57,304 nt of DNA from Priapulus caudatus (Eukaryota > Priapulida > Priapulimorpha > Priapulimorphida > Priapulidae), in assembly GCF_000485595.1 (NCBI RefSeq), contig NW_014578232.1:1-57304 (forward strand), given 5' to 3'. Under the pieces are notes generated by a model. It saw only the letters and a list, made by a program, of their open reading frames with translations, was not told the origin of the DNA and made no database searches. Position numbers and translations under genes: made by a program. Positions 1 to 10,424 of this stretch are shown here, in pieces (position 1 is the first letter of the stretch; each line of letters begins with the position of its first letter).

Positions 1-1360
1 TGTCACCGCGCGTGTGTGTATGTGCGTGTCACCGTCGCGCGTGTGTATGTGCGTGTCACCGCGCGCGTGTGTATGTGCGTGTCACCGCACGCGTGTGTAT
101 GTGCGTTTCACCGCGCGTGTGTGTATGCGCGTGTCATCGCGCGCGTGTGTATGTGCGTGTCACCGCACGCGTGTGTATGTGCGTTTCACCGGCACATACA
201 CACCGCGCGGTTTCACCGCGCGTGTGTGTGTATGTTTGTGTCACCTCGCGCGTGTGTATGTGCGTGTCACCGCGCGCGTGTGTATGTGCGTGTCATCGCG
301 CGCGTGTGTATGCGCGTGTCACCGCGCGCGTGTGTATGCGCGTGTCACCGCGCGTGTGTGTGTGTGCGTGTCACCGCGCGGTTGGTATGTGCCGTTTTAT
401 CACGCTGCGGTGTGTATTGGTCGTGTTCATTCGCGCGCGTGTGTACTGTGCGTTTCACGCCGCCGCGTGTGTTATGTGAGGCCGTGTCACCGCGCGCGTG
501 GTGTATGCGCGTAGTCACGCGCGCGTGTGTATGTGCGTTATTTCACCGCGCGGTGGACTGTATGTGCGTGTCACGCGCGGCGTGGTGTATGCGCGCTGTC
601 ACCGTCGCGCGTGTGTATGCGCGTGTCATCGCCGCGTGTGTGTATGTCGCCCGTGCCGCGCGCAGTGGCATCAGGGGGTCGGCCGCGTGTCATTCGCGCG
701 CGTGAGCTGTATGTGCGTGTCAATCGCGCGCGTGTGTATGTGCGTGTTCACGCATACGGTGCTGTATGCCCTTGCGTTTTCACCGCGCGCGTGTGGTGTA
801 TGTGCGTTTTCACGCGCGTGTGTTGTGTATGTTTGTGTCACCTTTCGCGCGTGTGGTATCCGTGCCGTGTTCACGCTGCGCGTGTACTTGTATGTTGGCT
901 GTCATCGGCGCGTGTGTATGTGCGTTTCACCGGCGCAGCCGCGTGTGTGTTATGTGCGTTTCACCGCGTGTCTTGTGTATGTTTGTCGTTCACTCGCCGC
1001 CCCGTGTGTATGTGCGTTTTCACTGCGCGCGTGTGTGTATGTGCGTTGCACCGCGCCTTGTGTGTGTATTCATGTTTGTGTCACCCTGTCGCGCGTGTGT
1101 ATGTGCGTGTCACAGCACGCGTGTGTATGTGCGTGCACTGACGCGTGTGTGTATGTGCGTACACTGTCGCGCGTGTGTATGTGCGTGTCACAGCACGCGT
1201 GTGTATGTGCGTGCACTGACGCGTGTGTGTATGTGCGTACACTGTCGCGCGTGTGTATGTGCGTGTCACAGCACGCGTGTGTATGTGCGTGCACTGACGC
1301 GTGTGTGTATGTGAGTACATTGTCGCGCGTATGTATGTACGTGTCACCGTAGCACGGTAA
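1..1360. repeat. GT/CG-rich 26-bp minisatellite in the intron of a DEG/ENaC gene
   Basis: A roughly 26-bp unit built around CGCGTGTGTATGTGCGTGTC and ACCG repeats throughout, with unit-length noise. From about 1088 to 1321 a cleaner higher-order repeat appears: three 26-bp variants form a 78-bp block, present three times. The array begins about 20 bases after the splice donor of the channel exon at 1373, so it lies inside that gene's intron (minus strand). The unit is mostly alternating purine-pyrimidine. Open frames across it are low-complexity Cys/Val/Arg strings and are not genes. Confidence 0.9.
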
Positions 1361-1372
1361 ATCATCGCTCAC

Positions 1373-1956
1373 CTGAAACTCTCCGTTATGTTCAGCGTCT
1401 TGATCTCGAACGCGTTCAGACCGGGCAGGTACGCCTGCACGATGACATCCTTTAACTGATGGCCCATCTCAATACGCTCCTCCTCACTCAGTCTCCAGTA
1501 CAGCTCGTCGACGTTGCTTCCCAAATTGTCGACGACGTCCGTGTCGGAGAGGTTGTAGTAGCGCATGACGAACCGCGAGTAGGCCGTCCGACGGAACCGG
1601 TTCCGGTTGCAGACGGTCAGCGACGGAAGCTGTACGTGGCTGCGCAGTCTCACGGCCGACGTCGTCTCGACGGGGTTGTTGATGTAGCGACGCAGCTGCA
1701 TGCCGCTCTGGATGAAGAAGAGCACGATGGCGCCGAGCACGAGCAGCGACCACACGTAGCGACGCGTCGCGTTCGGCGACCGACTGATGTTGGCGACGCC
1801 GTGCATCGTCGTCGTCTCCGCCAGACGATTCATCTTGGCGCGGATCGACGTGTCGCCGTGAGGCGGCGGTTCCGTCACGCTTTTCTCGGCGTCGAAACGA
1901 TGAACCTCGTTCGTCGGTAACGACGTCGCCGATGCGTGAATCGTCTGTGAAGCCAT
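1373..1956 (-). CDS. DEG/ENaC-family sodium channel, first coding exon (intact copy)
   Basis: This is the N-terminal exon of an amiloride-sensitive (degenerin/ENaC/ASIC-type) cation channel, a trimeric plasma-membrane channel. The ATG at 1956 opens 194 codons plus two bases, ending at a strong donor, CAG|GTGAGC. Visible family features in order are a cytoplasmic N-terminus of about 65 residues with a His-Gly pair (TMHGVANISR) before the membrane, which matches the conserved gating HG motif; a first transmembrane helix (WSLLVLGAIVLFFIQSG); and then the post-TM1 motif LPSLTVCNRNRFR. An A/T run resembling a TATA box (about 1978-1992) lies just upstream. The second exon of this copy would lie left of the window. 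A second version of this exon at 23152-23755 joins in phase to the C-terminal exon at 21078-22080. The family call is firm; the subfamily (ASIC, FaNaC-like or other) is not decided. Confidence 0.88.
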
Positions 1957-2200
1957 GATGTAAAGACAGACCGCTTGCGATATATATAATTGTTGCGATG
2001 CTCTTAGCGGCTGCTATAGTTAAACGCAGTGCGAGTCGCGGGGTGCGGCATGTGGGCAGGGTGTAACTGCGCGGCTCTGTTATAACGGGGAGGCACTGAG
2101 CGTGCGCAGACGCGCGTTAATTTTCGGTAACGGTCTGGCAACATCTCATTAATTTGTTTCGGCATCACCTGCGAATATCAAATAAATTACGGTACACGGG
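1957..2200. other. 5' flank of channel gene, shared with 23756-23999
   Basis: No coding signal. The sequence is nearly identical to 23756-23999, including the ATATATAATT run next to the start codon and the stretch around CTCTGTTATAACGGGGAGGC. It is probably the promoter and 5' UTR of the channel gene on the minus strand. The match stops near 2197, exactly where the other copy runs into an N gap. Confidence 0.6.
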
Positions 2201-2323
2201 GGGTATGTACGAATGATTCTCTGCGGGGTCCGCTGCCCCACGACAACGAGGTCGTTGGCCAGCATAACAAACATCAATACAGAGAGCATACACGAAGAGT
2301 GCGACGGCATCACAGGAAAAACT

Positions 2324-2356
<33 letters not shown>
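2324..2356. repeat. (GA)n microsatellite at LINE 3' end
   Basis: A GA dinucleotide run directly abuts the 3' end of the LINE on its right. The second LINE copy has the same kind of GA tract in the same relative place (10270-10406). Confidence 0.85.
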
Positions 2357-2359
<3 letters not shown>

Positions 2360-4942
2360 GGGAGACAATGGAGATCTGCACCCTAGTTTCAGTCTATTGA
2401 GATGCAGCGCCTGCTGTGGCTGTACAGTCCGATCCGGGATCAGCAGATTGGCAGATTTTATTGCAGTTGCTGCAGGTGAAGTCCGCGCCTGGCTCGTTGG
2501 GTGCTGATGCTGCCCTCTGCCGTCTGCGCTCTCTCATCTCTTCCCACAGTTCCTCTCTCCTTTCTTCACTTTTTTTGATCCCTGCCTTAACAGCAATTTT
2601 CCAGCTGTTGCGATCAGCGGCAACAGTCTCCCAGCCTGCTGTGTCCATGTAATGTCCCCTGCCTTCATGTCTCGTTTGCAGACATCTTTGTAACGTAGGG
2701 TGGGTCTTCCAACAGGTCTAGAGCCAGTGGCAAGCTCCCCGTATGGCATGTACTTGAGGATTCGGCCGTCGTCCATACGTCTGACATGGCCAAGCCAGCG
2801 CAATCGACGCTGAGTGAGCAGCGCAAACATGTTTGGGATGTTTGCCTGGTCAATGACGTTCTTGTTTGGGACGCGGTCTTGCCAAGTGATGCCAAGAATC
2901 CTTCTGATGTTGCGCAGGTGGAAGGTGTTGAGTCTGTGCTCTTGGCGTGAATAGAGGGGTCAATGCTTCGCTGCCGTAGAGCAGTGTGCTGAGCACGCAG
3001 GCTCGATACACCTGCATGTTGGCGTTGATGGTAAGCATGGTGTTGTCCCACACCCTCTTTGCTAAGCGAGCCATGGCTGTTACGGCTTTGCCAATCTCAC
3101 TCTGTCGACACAATGACACTTGTCGAACTCAGTGTACAGGGAGAGATTTCTGGAGATGGTGGAGCCAAGGTAGGTAAATTATTCCACCACCTCGAGGGGG
3201 AAGTCGCCAATGGAGATGTTTGGAGTGCTGCTCACATCTTGTCCGAGTATGTTGGTCTTCGTGAGGCTGATGGTCAAGCCGAACTCCCTGCATGCATGAG
3301 CTAAGCAGTTGATGAGTCGTTGTAAGGCCTCTTCAGAGTGTGCCGTCAAGGCTGCATCGTCAGCGAAGAGCATCTCTCTTATGAGTATGTGCCGCCCTTT
3401 GGTCTTTGCTCTGAGGCGGGCAAGGTTGAAGAGGCCACCGTCGCTTCTGGTGTAGAGATATACTCCGTCCTCTGACTGGCTGAAGGCATAGGACAGTAGC
3501 AGGAAGAAGAAGACTCTTAAGAGTGTCGGAGCAAGAACGCAGCCTTGCTTCACTCCGCTTCTGATTGGGAAAGGGTCCGAGGACAAGCCGTCATACGGAA
3601 CGGTTTCTTGCACGCCTTCATGAAAGGATGTGATCATCCTGAGGAGTTTGGGGGGACATCCAATCTTCTGCAGTAAAGTGAAGAGGCCCTTCTTGCTAAC
3701 CAAGTCGAAGGCCTTGGTCAGGTCGATGAATGCGACGTACAGTGGTCGTCTCTGTTCGCGGGACTTCCCCTGGAGATGTCGTAGGGAGAAGAACATGTCA
3801 ATGGTTGATCTTCCAACTCTGAACCCGCACTGCGCCTCAGGGTATACACGTTCAGCAAGCGACTGCAATCTGTTCAGTACCACGCGGGCAAAGGCTTTCC
3901 CAACGATATTAAGGAGGGAGATTCCACGGTAGTTGTTGCAGTCGCTGCGGTCACCCTTCTTCTTGTATAAGGTAACGATGTTGGCGTCTCGCATCTCCTG
4001 GGGCACAGTCCCTTCTTCCCAGCACTGTAGCAGGAGCTCATGCAGGTGGTGGAGGAGAGCAGTCTTCTTTCCAGCCTTGATGACTTCCGCCGGGATGCCG
4101 TCTTTTCCTGGAGCTTTGCCGCAGGCTTGGGAGTCGATGGCGTTGTTGAATTCTTCCAGAGAGGGTGGGTTGTCGAGCTCCTCCATGACAGGCAGATTAA
4201 CAGTGCTCTCAACAGATGCATCTGTGACGATATTTTCTCTTGAATACAGCTCCTGGTAGTGTTCTGCCCACCGTTCAAACTGTTTGCTCCGGTCTGATAG
4301 GATGTCGCCGGCAACTGACTTTAAGGGTGCGATCTTGTTGACGCTTGGGCCGAAGGCCTTTTTCATGCCGTCGTACATGCCACAGATGTTGCCGAAGTCA
4401 GCGGAGAGTTGGATGCTCTGACAGAGGTTCAGCCAATAGTCGTTGGCGCAGCGTCGAGCAATCCGCTGAGCGTCGTTCCAGGCCTTCCTGAGTGCAGCAA
4501 GAGGCTTTCTTGAAGGCTCCCTCTTGTAATTAATGAGGGCTGCTCTTTTGGCCTCAATCGCTGGCTCTAGTTCGGCAATGCCCGCTTCGAACCAGTCTGG
4601 ATTTTGCCTTTCTCTGTTGCCGAATGTGTCCATGGCGGAGTTGTAGATGGCGTCACGGATGTGACTCCACCTTTCTTCAGCGTTGCCGGCAGAGCAGTCC
4701 TTGAGAGCTTCATCAACAGAGCTGGCAAAACGCTCGCAAAGGTCTGGCATTGCTGTTCTGGTAGTGTTGATGCGTCCTCATAGAACTGATCTTTGGTCTC
4801 TACAGAAGAACAAAGCGTGGGAGCATAAACGCTCAGAATATTAACTGGGCACGGGGAGGCTGACAGGCGGAGAGAGAGAATGCGTGCTGTGCCATGTGGA
4901 AGGAATAATGCAACAGTAAAGCCAACCCTAATCATTGCTGCA
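2357..4942 (-). mobile_element. Non-LTR retrotransposon (LINE), 5'-truncated, EN-deleted copy 1
   Basis: This minus-strand element encodes part of an endonuclease followed by reverse transcriptase. The longest open stretch (4750 to 3179, 523 codons) holds the RT palm: motif A as FIDLTKAFD (about residues 340-348) and the catalytic FADD (residues 462-465). RT copies RNA at the target site. Downstream, in shifted frames between 3119 and 2392, lie the conserved C-terminal parts: RRLRWLGHVRRMDDGRI and a terminal CCHC-type finger (CSNCNK, then SRIGLYSHSRRC), ending with TGA at 2392-2394. The 5' part (4935-4790) keeps the end of the first endonuclease half (ILSVYAPT). It then jumps directly to the RT linker, so the second half, including the GDFN-type catalytic segment, is missing. 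Frameshifts near 3179, 2950 and 2840 break the frame. The clade (RTE/CR1-like) is not certain. It is not autonomous. Confidence 0.9.
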
Positions 4943-5156
4943 GTGCGTGTGCGTGTGCGTGTGCGTGTGAGTGTGTCACTGCGTGTGCGAGTGCGTGTGC
5001 GTGTGCGTGTGAGTGTGTCACTGTGTGTGCGTATGCGTGTGTGTGCGTGCGCATGTGTAATCTTGGACTTGTTTTTGTTTCACGAGACCTGGTGTAATTT
5101 TATTCAACTAATGCAAAGCAAACAAATACAAATAAGAATAGCTTAAAATATTTATT
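4943..5156. repeat. GTGCGT-type simple repeat and AT-rich flank
   Basis: 4943-5060 is a GTGCGT/GTGAGTGTGTCACT simple repeat, starting exactly where LINE copy 1 ends. 5060-5156 is AT-rich and I see nothing else in it. Confidence 0.7.
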
Positions 5157-5912
5157 TTATGTATCTTATCAAGAGCAGATAAAGAAGGAGAGCGTACAAG
5201 GGTAAAATGCTGAAACTATGCTGCAGTATTAGTCGAATTAATAAACTTTTCCCGTTTTATTTTGACGATCCTTTGCAGTATTATTGATTAGCTGTCTTAC
5301 CTTGTTCATATAAAACAAACCGCATGTCCCTACGATGCCTTTACGCTGAGATAATGAGCGGTGAAAATCTGGTATTTTCACCGAAAACCGACTCGAGATC
5401 AGTGTGTACTGCGTCCCTCACTCGAAGTGTTTCCAGTGTGTTGCTTCCGGTCGCCGCTGTGTAGCGCCATAGTGGCGCTGACTCACGTAATACTACCAGA
5501 GTTTACTATACATCCAGCGTGAGGTGGGCGTGAGGTGGGCACAGGTGGGGGTCATCACTATGGCAATCAATAACAGACGTCATTCATTCCATTTGTCAAT
5601 CATTGACGGAAACACGCGAGGTTTCCCGAAGTTATAACTCTTCGAGTGAGGGACGCAGTTCACACTGATCTCGAGTCGGTTTTCGGTGAAAATACCAGAT
5701 TTTCACCGCTCATTATCTCAGCGTAGGGGCATCGTAGGGACATGCGGTTTGTTTTATATGAACAAGGTAAGACAGCTAATCAATAATACTGCAAAGGATC
5801 GTCAAAATAAAACGGGAAAAGTTTATTAATTCGACTAATACTGCAGCATGGTTTCAGCCTTTTACCCTTGTATGCTCTCCTTCTTTATACGCTCTTGATC
5901 TTATGTATCTTA
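5157..5912. mobile_element. Foldback DNA element 1 (long inverted repeats, 12-bp flanking duplication)
   Basis: The arms at about 5169-5425 and 5640-5900 are near-perfect reverse complements, around a spacer of about 215 bp. The ends read TCAAGAGC and GCTCTTGA. The 12-bp direct repeat TTATGTATCTTA occurs on both sides (5157-5168 and 5901-5912), as expected of a target-site duplication. No transposase frame is present, so it is non-autonomous. It is related to the element at 54935-55264, which has the same terminal 8 bases and similar internal sequence (ATCTCAGC then GCGGTT..TGTTTT). The superfamily is unknown. Confidence 0.85.
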
Positions 5913-6304
5913 CATAATGTCATAATGTCATAATTATAGCTACAGAAAGGCTATCTATATACTCGTAAGGCATATTAGAAGAAATATCATGAAAAAATTA
6001 AAACTTCCAAACCAAGTGATGGATAATTCGTATCGTTATGCAGTAATCCTATGGGCGCCAGTGACGCGATCGTGTTGTTTTCACCGGTGTTCTGCTGGTG
6101 GTCACGTGACTACTGATCTGTGACGTAGCTCTGCCCGCACCTTTTAGGCAAAGAGCCTATAAAGATCACTATAGGCTCTTTTAATTGGTTTAGGTTCCCA
6201 GGACTCATTTTCGTACATGGTAAGATAGAAACACACATACGCAGTCGCTCGCGTTCGCGATAGGTACACATCATACACATACGCATTCAATGTTGCACCG
6301 TGCC
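5913..6304. other. No gene seen
   Basis: This is AT-rich non-coding sequence with a short inverted match (AAAGAGCCTATA near 6150 against TATAGGCTCTTT near 6170) that could form a small hairpin. No exon or RNA gene is apparent. Confidence 0.5.
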
Positions 6305-6672
6305 GGTGGGCATGTGTTTCCATGAACCAAAGTATCCTCGTGACGTCAGTGTACGTCGGTGTGACGTCAGTGGCTATCTATACACCATAGATAGTGTTTG
6401 GGATACGATAGATAGTATATAATATAGCCGAGTCGGTTTATAGTTAGTGTTAGGGTTAGGGTTGGTGTTAGGGTTACGGGTTTTGCATCATTCTTTGATA
6501 TATACGGAAAGTCTGATGCGAAACTTGATATGCCTAGTATGGAATATGACCATGCGCAACGACCACCAGCACCATCAGCAGGCTGCGTGTGTATGCATTC
6601 AACTGCAGAGTTTGTGCGTGACGTCGGTGTACGTCACGAGGATACTTTGGTTCATGGAAACATATCCCCACC
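6305..6672. mobile_element. Inverted-repeat element with TTAGGG core, member 1
   Basis: The termini are inverted: GGTGGG..ATGTGTTTCCATG at 6305 and CATGGAAACATATCCCCACC ending at 6672. Inside each end lies a GTGACGTC/GTACGTC block. The middle carries GTTAGGGTTAGGG repeats (about 6443-6478) followed by TTTTGCATCA. The elements at 37815-38295 and 48546-49001 share the termini, the GACGTC block, the TTAGGG core and the TTTTGCATCA (or TGATGCAAAA) end. No protein is encoded. Confidence 0.75.
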
Positions 6673-6684
6673 AATGTGGACCAC

Positions 6685-6716
6685 TGATCTCTATAATATA
6701 TATATTATAGAGATCA
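6685..6716. repeat. Perfect 32-bp palindrome
   Basis: TGATCTCTATAATATA is followed immediately by its exact reverse complement. It may be a remnant of an AT-rich element or a cruciform-prone site. Confidence 0.85.
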
Positions 6717-7351
6717 ATGATGTGGACTAGTATAAGGCGTAGTGGCGCCATCTACCGGAGAAGAAAAGTTGCCTTTTAAATTCGGTGTGCTAATTAAACT
6801 AGGATTGGACCTATCGCTATCAGTGTAATAGTATGTAAGTTTATTTATGGCTATTTTACACCATCGGATGCAATAGTCACATACCTGAACAGTACATGCA
6901 GAAATGAACAGTAGAAACTTATTTAGGGTGCAAGGATGTGGGTTAATGTAAGTTTTCGAGCCGCCTCCAAGTTTCAAGCAAAGCGGACGCGGAAGCAATT
7001 AAAGACACTGGAGCTGACCGCTGACCATCTTCATTCCCAGAACTCTTTCTATCGAAGAATGGTTTCTTTATAAAGAAACAACCTTCTCGTTGACACTAAA
7101 GCTGATTACGACCAATCATAACATTTAACAACATTCTAGAATATTAGAAACTTGTTTACAATAGGGTGATGCGGTTCCGGGCTAACACATAGACATGCAT
7201 TACCCAAAAGCCACTACTCAGCATTGTTTTTTTCACCTGTGAATGTACATTTACAACTATATCCAAGCAGGAATAGAGAGCGTAGGCCGTAGCACAGAAA
7301 AGCTATGAGACTGAACGTCTATGTAATACCTGACCGTTTCATGGAGCTAAG
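6717..7351. other. No gene seen
   Basis: Non-coding sequence without a convincing exon. It contains a short region near 7035-7090 with internal dyads (TTCTTTCTATCGAAGAA, GTTTCTTTATAAAGAAAC). Confidence 0.4.
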
Positions 7352-7600
7352 CAGGGGCGTAGTTAGGGGGGGGGCAAAGGGGGCCACAAACTCCTGTTGA
7401 TCCAAAAGTTTAAAAAAATCAAAAAAACCATTGTTCTAGTAACTTCTACTAAAAAGAAAATTGTCATAGTCAGAATGAAGTCTGTACATGTACTCAAAAG
7501 TGCTTCAAAGACCATCTCCTGCGATCTACATTTTCCAATTTTTTTTGGGAGGACCCCCACCTGTTTTTCACCCCTCCTTGGAATCCTGGATCCGCCACTG
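7352..7600. mobile_element. Short MITE-like element (CAGNGGCG ends), member 1
   Basis: It starts CAGGGGCGTAG and ends GGATCCGCCACTG, so the two ends are imperfect inverted repeats of the CAGNGGCG type. The body (GTCATAGTCAGAATGAAG then TGTACATGTACTCAAAAGTG) recurs at 31208-31433, 40448-40670 and 46274-46494. No protein is encoded. A similar CTACGCCACTG end at 7808 suggests a second element next to it or an outer composite. Confidence 0.7.
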
Positions 7601-8640
7601 AACAGTTACATGTCTTTGGAGCAGAGAACAACGAACAAAAATGTCGCCTTTTTGCATGGGGCCCAAAACAAAGATTGCAGAACTGAGAGATGGGGGAGCG
7701 TAGGATGTGGAGAGGGCGGCGGAGGAACCATTGAAATATTAAGTCATCCACTATTTTGCGCAGTTCGCTGTTTTTGCCCCCCCTGTTAAAAACCCTGGCT
7801 ACGCCACTGGAGATAATAAAAAGAAAAAAGAGATACGATATAGTGCTGGTAATATATCAAAAGCAATAATTTGTTGAGCAGGTTGAAAGATACTTGCACT
7901 GCCATAAGAACCATTTTCTGACTCGTATAAAAAAAAACGGTCAGCTTCTAACGATAATATTTCACATATACACAAATTAAAGTAGCAAAGGCAAGTATTC
8001 TCTGCTGCCTGCTAGAGAATCCTAGGCTTCGCCTGCAACATAAACATCTACATTGATTAAGACATTGTAACAGATTGTAAACGATTTTTAATACAAATAA
8101 AGCTGGGTTACACTGCCAACTTTGTGTTGGCGAATTGCCGAATTGTACCAACTTCGCAACTAATAATCGGCAGTGTAAACGCAAAAGTTGCGCGTCCAAC
8201 CGATCGATAGCAATTAGTTGGGAGATTAGAACATGTATAATTTCGCGAACTCTGAGTTGCCGAGTTAGACGGTTTTTTGCCAAGTGGCCAATCTGAGAAC
8301 AGCCTTCTGGGGTGTGTCCCTCTACCCAGAGGGAGACCATTTGCGCGCGCGTTTCTGCGGCACGTGACTGAGTGTGGGAAATGGTATTTGAGGTACTTTT
8401 GAGTACATGTACAGCCTTCATTCTGACTATGTGCGGGGGGGGGGCATTGTTTAGGTCGGGTTCATTATTGAATATGTAGGGGTGACCACCGCTGGGATGA
8501 GGGCGACAGCAAAACTCTTTCTTGGAATTGTGAAAAAAGCTGCAAAAGGGTTGTAACCTCTGCTTTGCCACACTGTGGCCGAGAATGCGCGCCACGTAGC
8601 GGCAGAATGCCGCAGGTATTAAGCGCTTATGTCATTACAC
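7601..8640. other. Element fragments and small inverted repeats, no gene
   Basis: 7601-7808 ends with CTACGCCACTG, a MITE-like terminus. 8108-8179 is bounded by TTACACTGCC and GGCAGTGTAA; its AATTGCC/GTTGGCGAATT interior resembles 14005-14075. 8376-8445 is a fragment of the 7352 MITE (reverse orientation). No host exon is seen. Confidence 0.5.
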
Positions 8641-8679
8641 ATTTATATTATTTTGTTGAAATTGCTCGTTTCACTAGGG

Positions 8680-8790
8680 CGAGAAAGAACGAGAGAGAAA
8701 AGGAGAGAGAGAGATAGAGCGAGAAAGCGAGCGAGGGGGAAAGAGAAAGAGGGAGAGAGTCTCCGAGAGAGCGTGGGAGAGAGTGCAACT
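8680..8790. repeat. GA-rich simple repeat
   Basis: Degenerate GAGA/GAAAGAG purine tract. Open frames over it are low complexity. Confidence 0.7.
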
Positions 8791-8799
8791 CGGTGATTT

Positions 8800-9390
8800 A
8801 ATAACGGTGTCCGCGCATGCACAATATCTCCCGAGAGAATTAATATTATGCAATAATTACGCATTTGAAATGAAGAGGAGTTATCCTAGATTAGATTTAT
8901 ATAATAACATTCCATCAGTAGACCTTACTTAAGAAATAGGGAAAAGATCTTGCATGTAAGGTTCCCGCTGCATATATTCCAGTCAGTACACAATCTGGCT
9001 ACGTTCGTGTTAGCGCATGCGCAATATCTCACCAGCGGAGTTATAATTTGTGATGACTATTTATTTATGGTTAGAGGGTATCTCAGCATAGATTTATGTA
9101 ATAAATCGTTATCAGTAGACGTGTATTTATAATTAGGAGCGCGCCCTAGCCTGTACCGTGCAAAACACCTACTTCATCCCCTCCCGTCCTTCCCCTTACC
9201 CGCCTTGTCCCTCGCTCAACCTCCTTCTTCTTTTACGGACGCTCAGCTATCATCCCTATACCGCCTTTTCTCAGTCTCCCACCCTTCTTTATCTCTCTCA
9301 GCAAGCTATATTATGCAGTTTTCTTCAGTCACCTCAGTATCTCAACATAGATTTATTTAATAAATAATATATTAGCTATTATTATGATAG
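8800..9390. repeat. Degenerate tandem repeat of about 200 bp
   Basis: Two blocks near 8812 and 9010 start GCGCATGCNCAATATCTC and end near 8930 and 9120 with ATTTATNTAATAA..CAGTAGAC. A third partial end lies at 9335-9375 (CTCAACATAGATTTATTTAATAA). The units are diverged. Confidence 0.55.
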
Positions 9391-10260
9391 GGTCCGGTTT
9401 CCGGTTTGGCCCACCCGCAACCAGTTTGAACGTATGAGAACGGCCGAAGAAAATTATCTTGGTAGTGAACGGTGTGTGACCAGCGCGCGAGCGCCATCTT
9501 CATGTACAATAATTATTAGCATACGTGGAACCCGGAGCGCGATGCTGCGAGCAAAGTGAATCTTGTGGATGGGATTTTACAATGCACATGCACGTGCCGT
9601 CGATTGAATGCCCAAGATCGACCGAAGGTATTTATCTTGGCTCGCAGCGGCGACGAGCGACGCCAGCGTCAGTTCATGTATATTACCATAGGGAAAATTG
9701 CTGCGGGATGCTGCGACCAAAGTGAAAATTTGGATCACAATAAATTCACAATCAAAGTGAAAAGATTTGCAAGGCGCACCAACTGTCCAGCGTCCACGCT
9801 TTCTTTTAAATGCGTAACATCGGCCTTAGACCATTTACTTTAGGCGCTATGTCTCCGAGGTAGTGATGTCCCAATCGCTATACCTTAGGGTAGGAATGGA
9901 ATGGAAATGAGGCGGGCAGTGCCGCTCCAACAAAGTAGTAAGGTCAGAATTTGAGATGTGCACCACCTGCTTGGCCACACGCTCTCTTTTGCGTGCTCAA
10001 CATCGTCCCTACGTCATTTACTTTGGATGCTACGTCGCCGTGGTGCCGACGTCACGGGAACTCGCGAGGACGCGGCGGAGCCTGAAGTTACAGAGATCAA
10101 AGTGTCGCTCATCAACCAGTGCGTGCACGTACATGGCGCAGGGGACGGTGGGGCCGAACTCGCGTGTCGTACACCAATGAAAGCTTCAGTTTGACATGGC
10201 TGAGATCAAAGTGGAACAGAACTAAAGAGAAAGCGAGCGTCGTCGATTCCGGTACTTCTG
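9391..10260. other. No clear gene; diverged internal repeats
   Basis: Higher-GC stretch with repeated pieces. GATGCTGCGAGCAAAGTGAA (9541) resembles GATGCTGCGACCAAAGTGAA (9709). The block from 9776 (CACCAACTGTCCAGCGTCCACGC) resembles that from 9959 (CACCACCTGCTTGGCCACACGC). The frames are short and show no domain I recognise. Confidence 0.4.
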
Positions 10261-10269
10261 TTGATATGC

Positions 10270-10338
10270 ACGAGAACGAGAGAGAGAGTAGATGAGGGAG
10301 AGAGAGAGAGAGAGAGCAGAGAGAGAGAAAGATGAGAG

Positions 10339-10375
<37 letters not shown>

Positions 10376-10406
10376 AAGAGAGAGACAGAGAGAGAGAAAG
10401 AGAGAG
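10270..10406. repeat. (GA)n microsatellite at LINE copy 2 3' end
   Basis: Long interrupted GA tract ending close to the 3' end of the second LINE copy, mirroring the tract at 2324-2356. Confidence 0.85.
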
Positions 10407-10424
10407 GTTGTTGTTGCATCCTTC

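Noticed and set aside
1-1360. Several overlapping Cys/Val/Arg-rich open frames of up to 284 codons
   Set aside because: They read through a 26-bp minisatellite in all frames on both strands. The composition is dictated by the repeat and there are no conserved residues.
1459-1920. Plus-strand frame opposite channel exon 1
   Set aside because: A shadow of the minus-strand exon. It has no motif, whereas the minus strand has TM1, the HG pair and a splice donor.
3179-4750. A 523-residue reverse-transcriptase protein as a host gene
   Set aside because: It is the central part of a LINE, with the conserved LINE C-terminus following in shifted frames and a second copy nearby.
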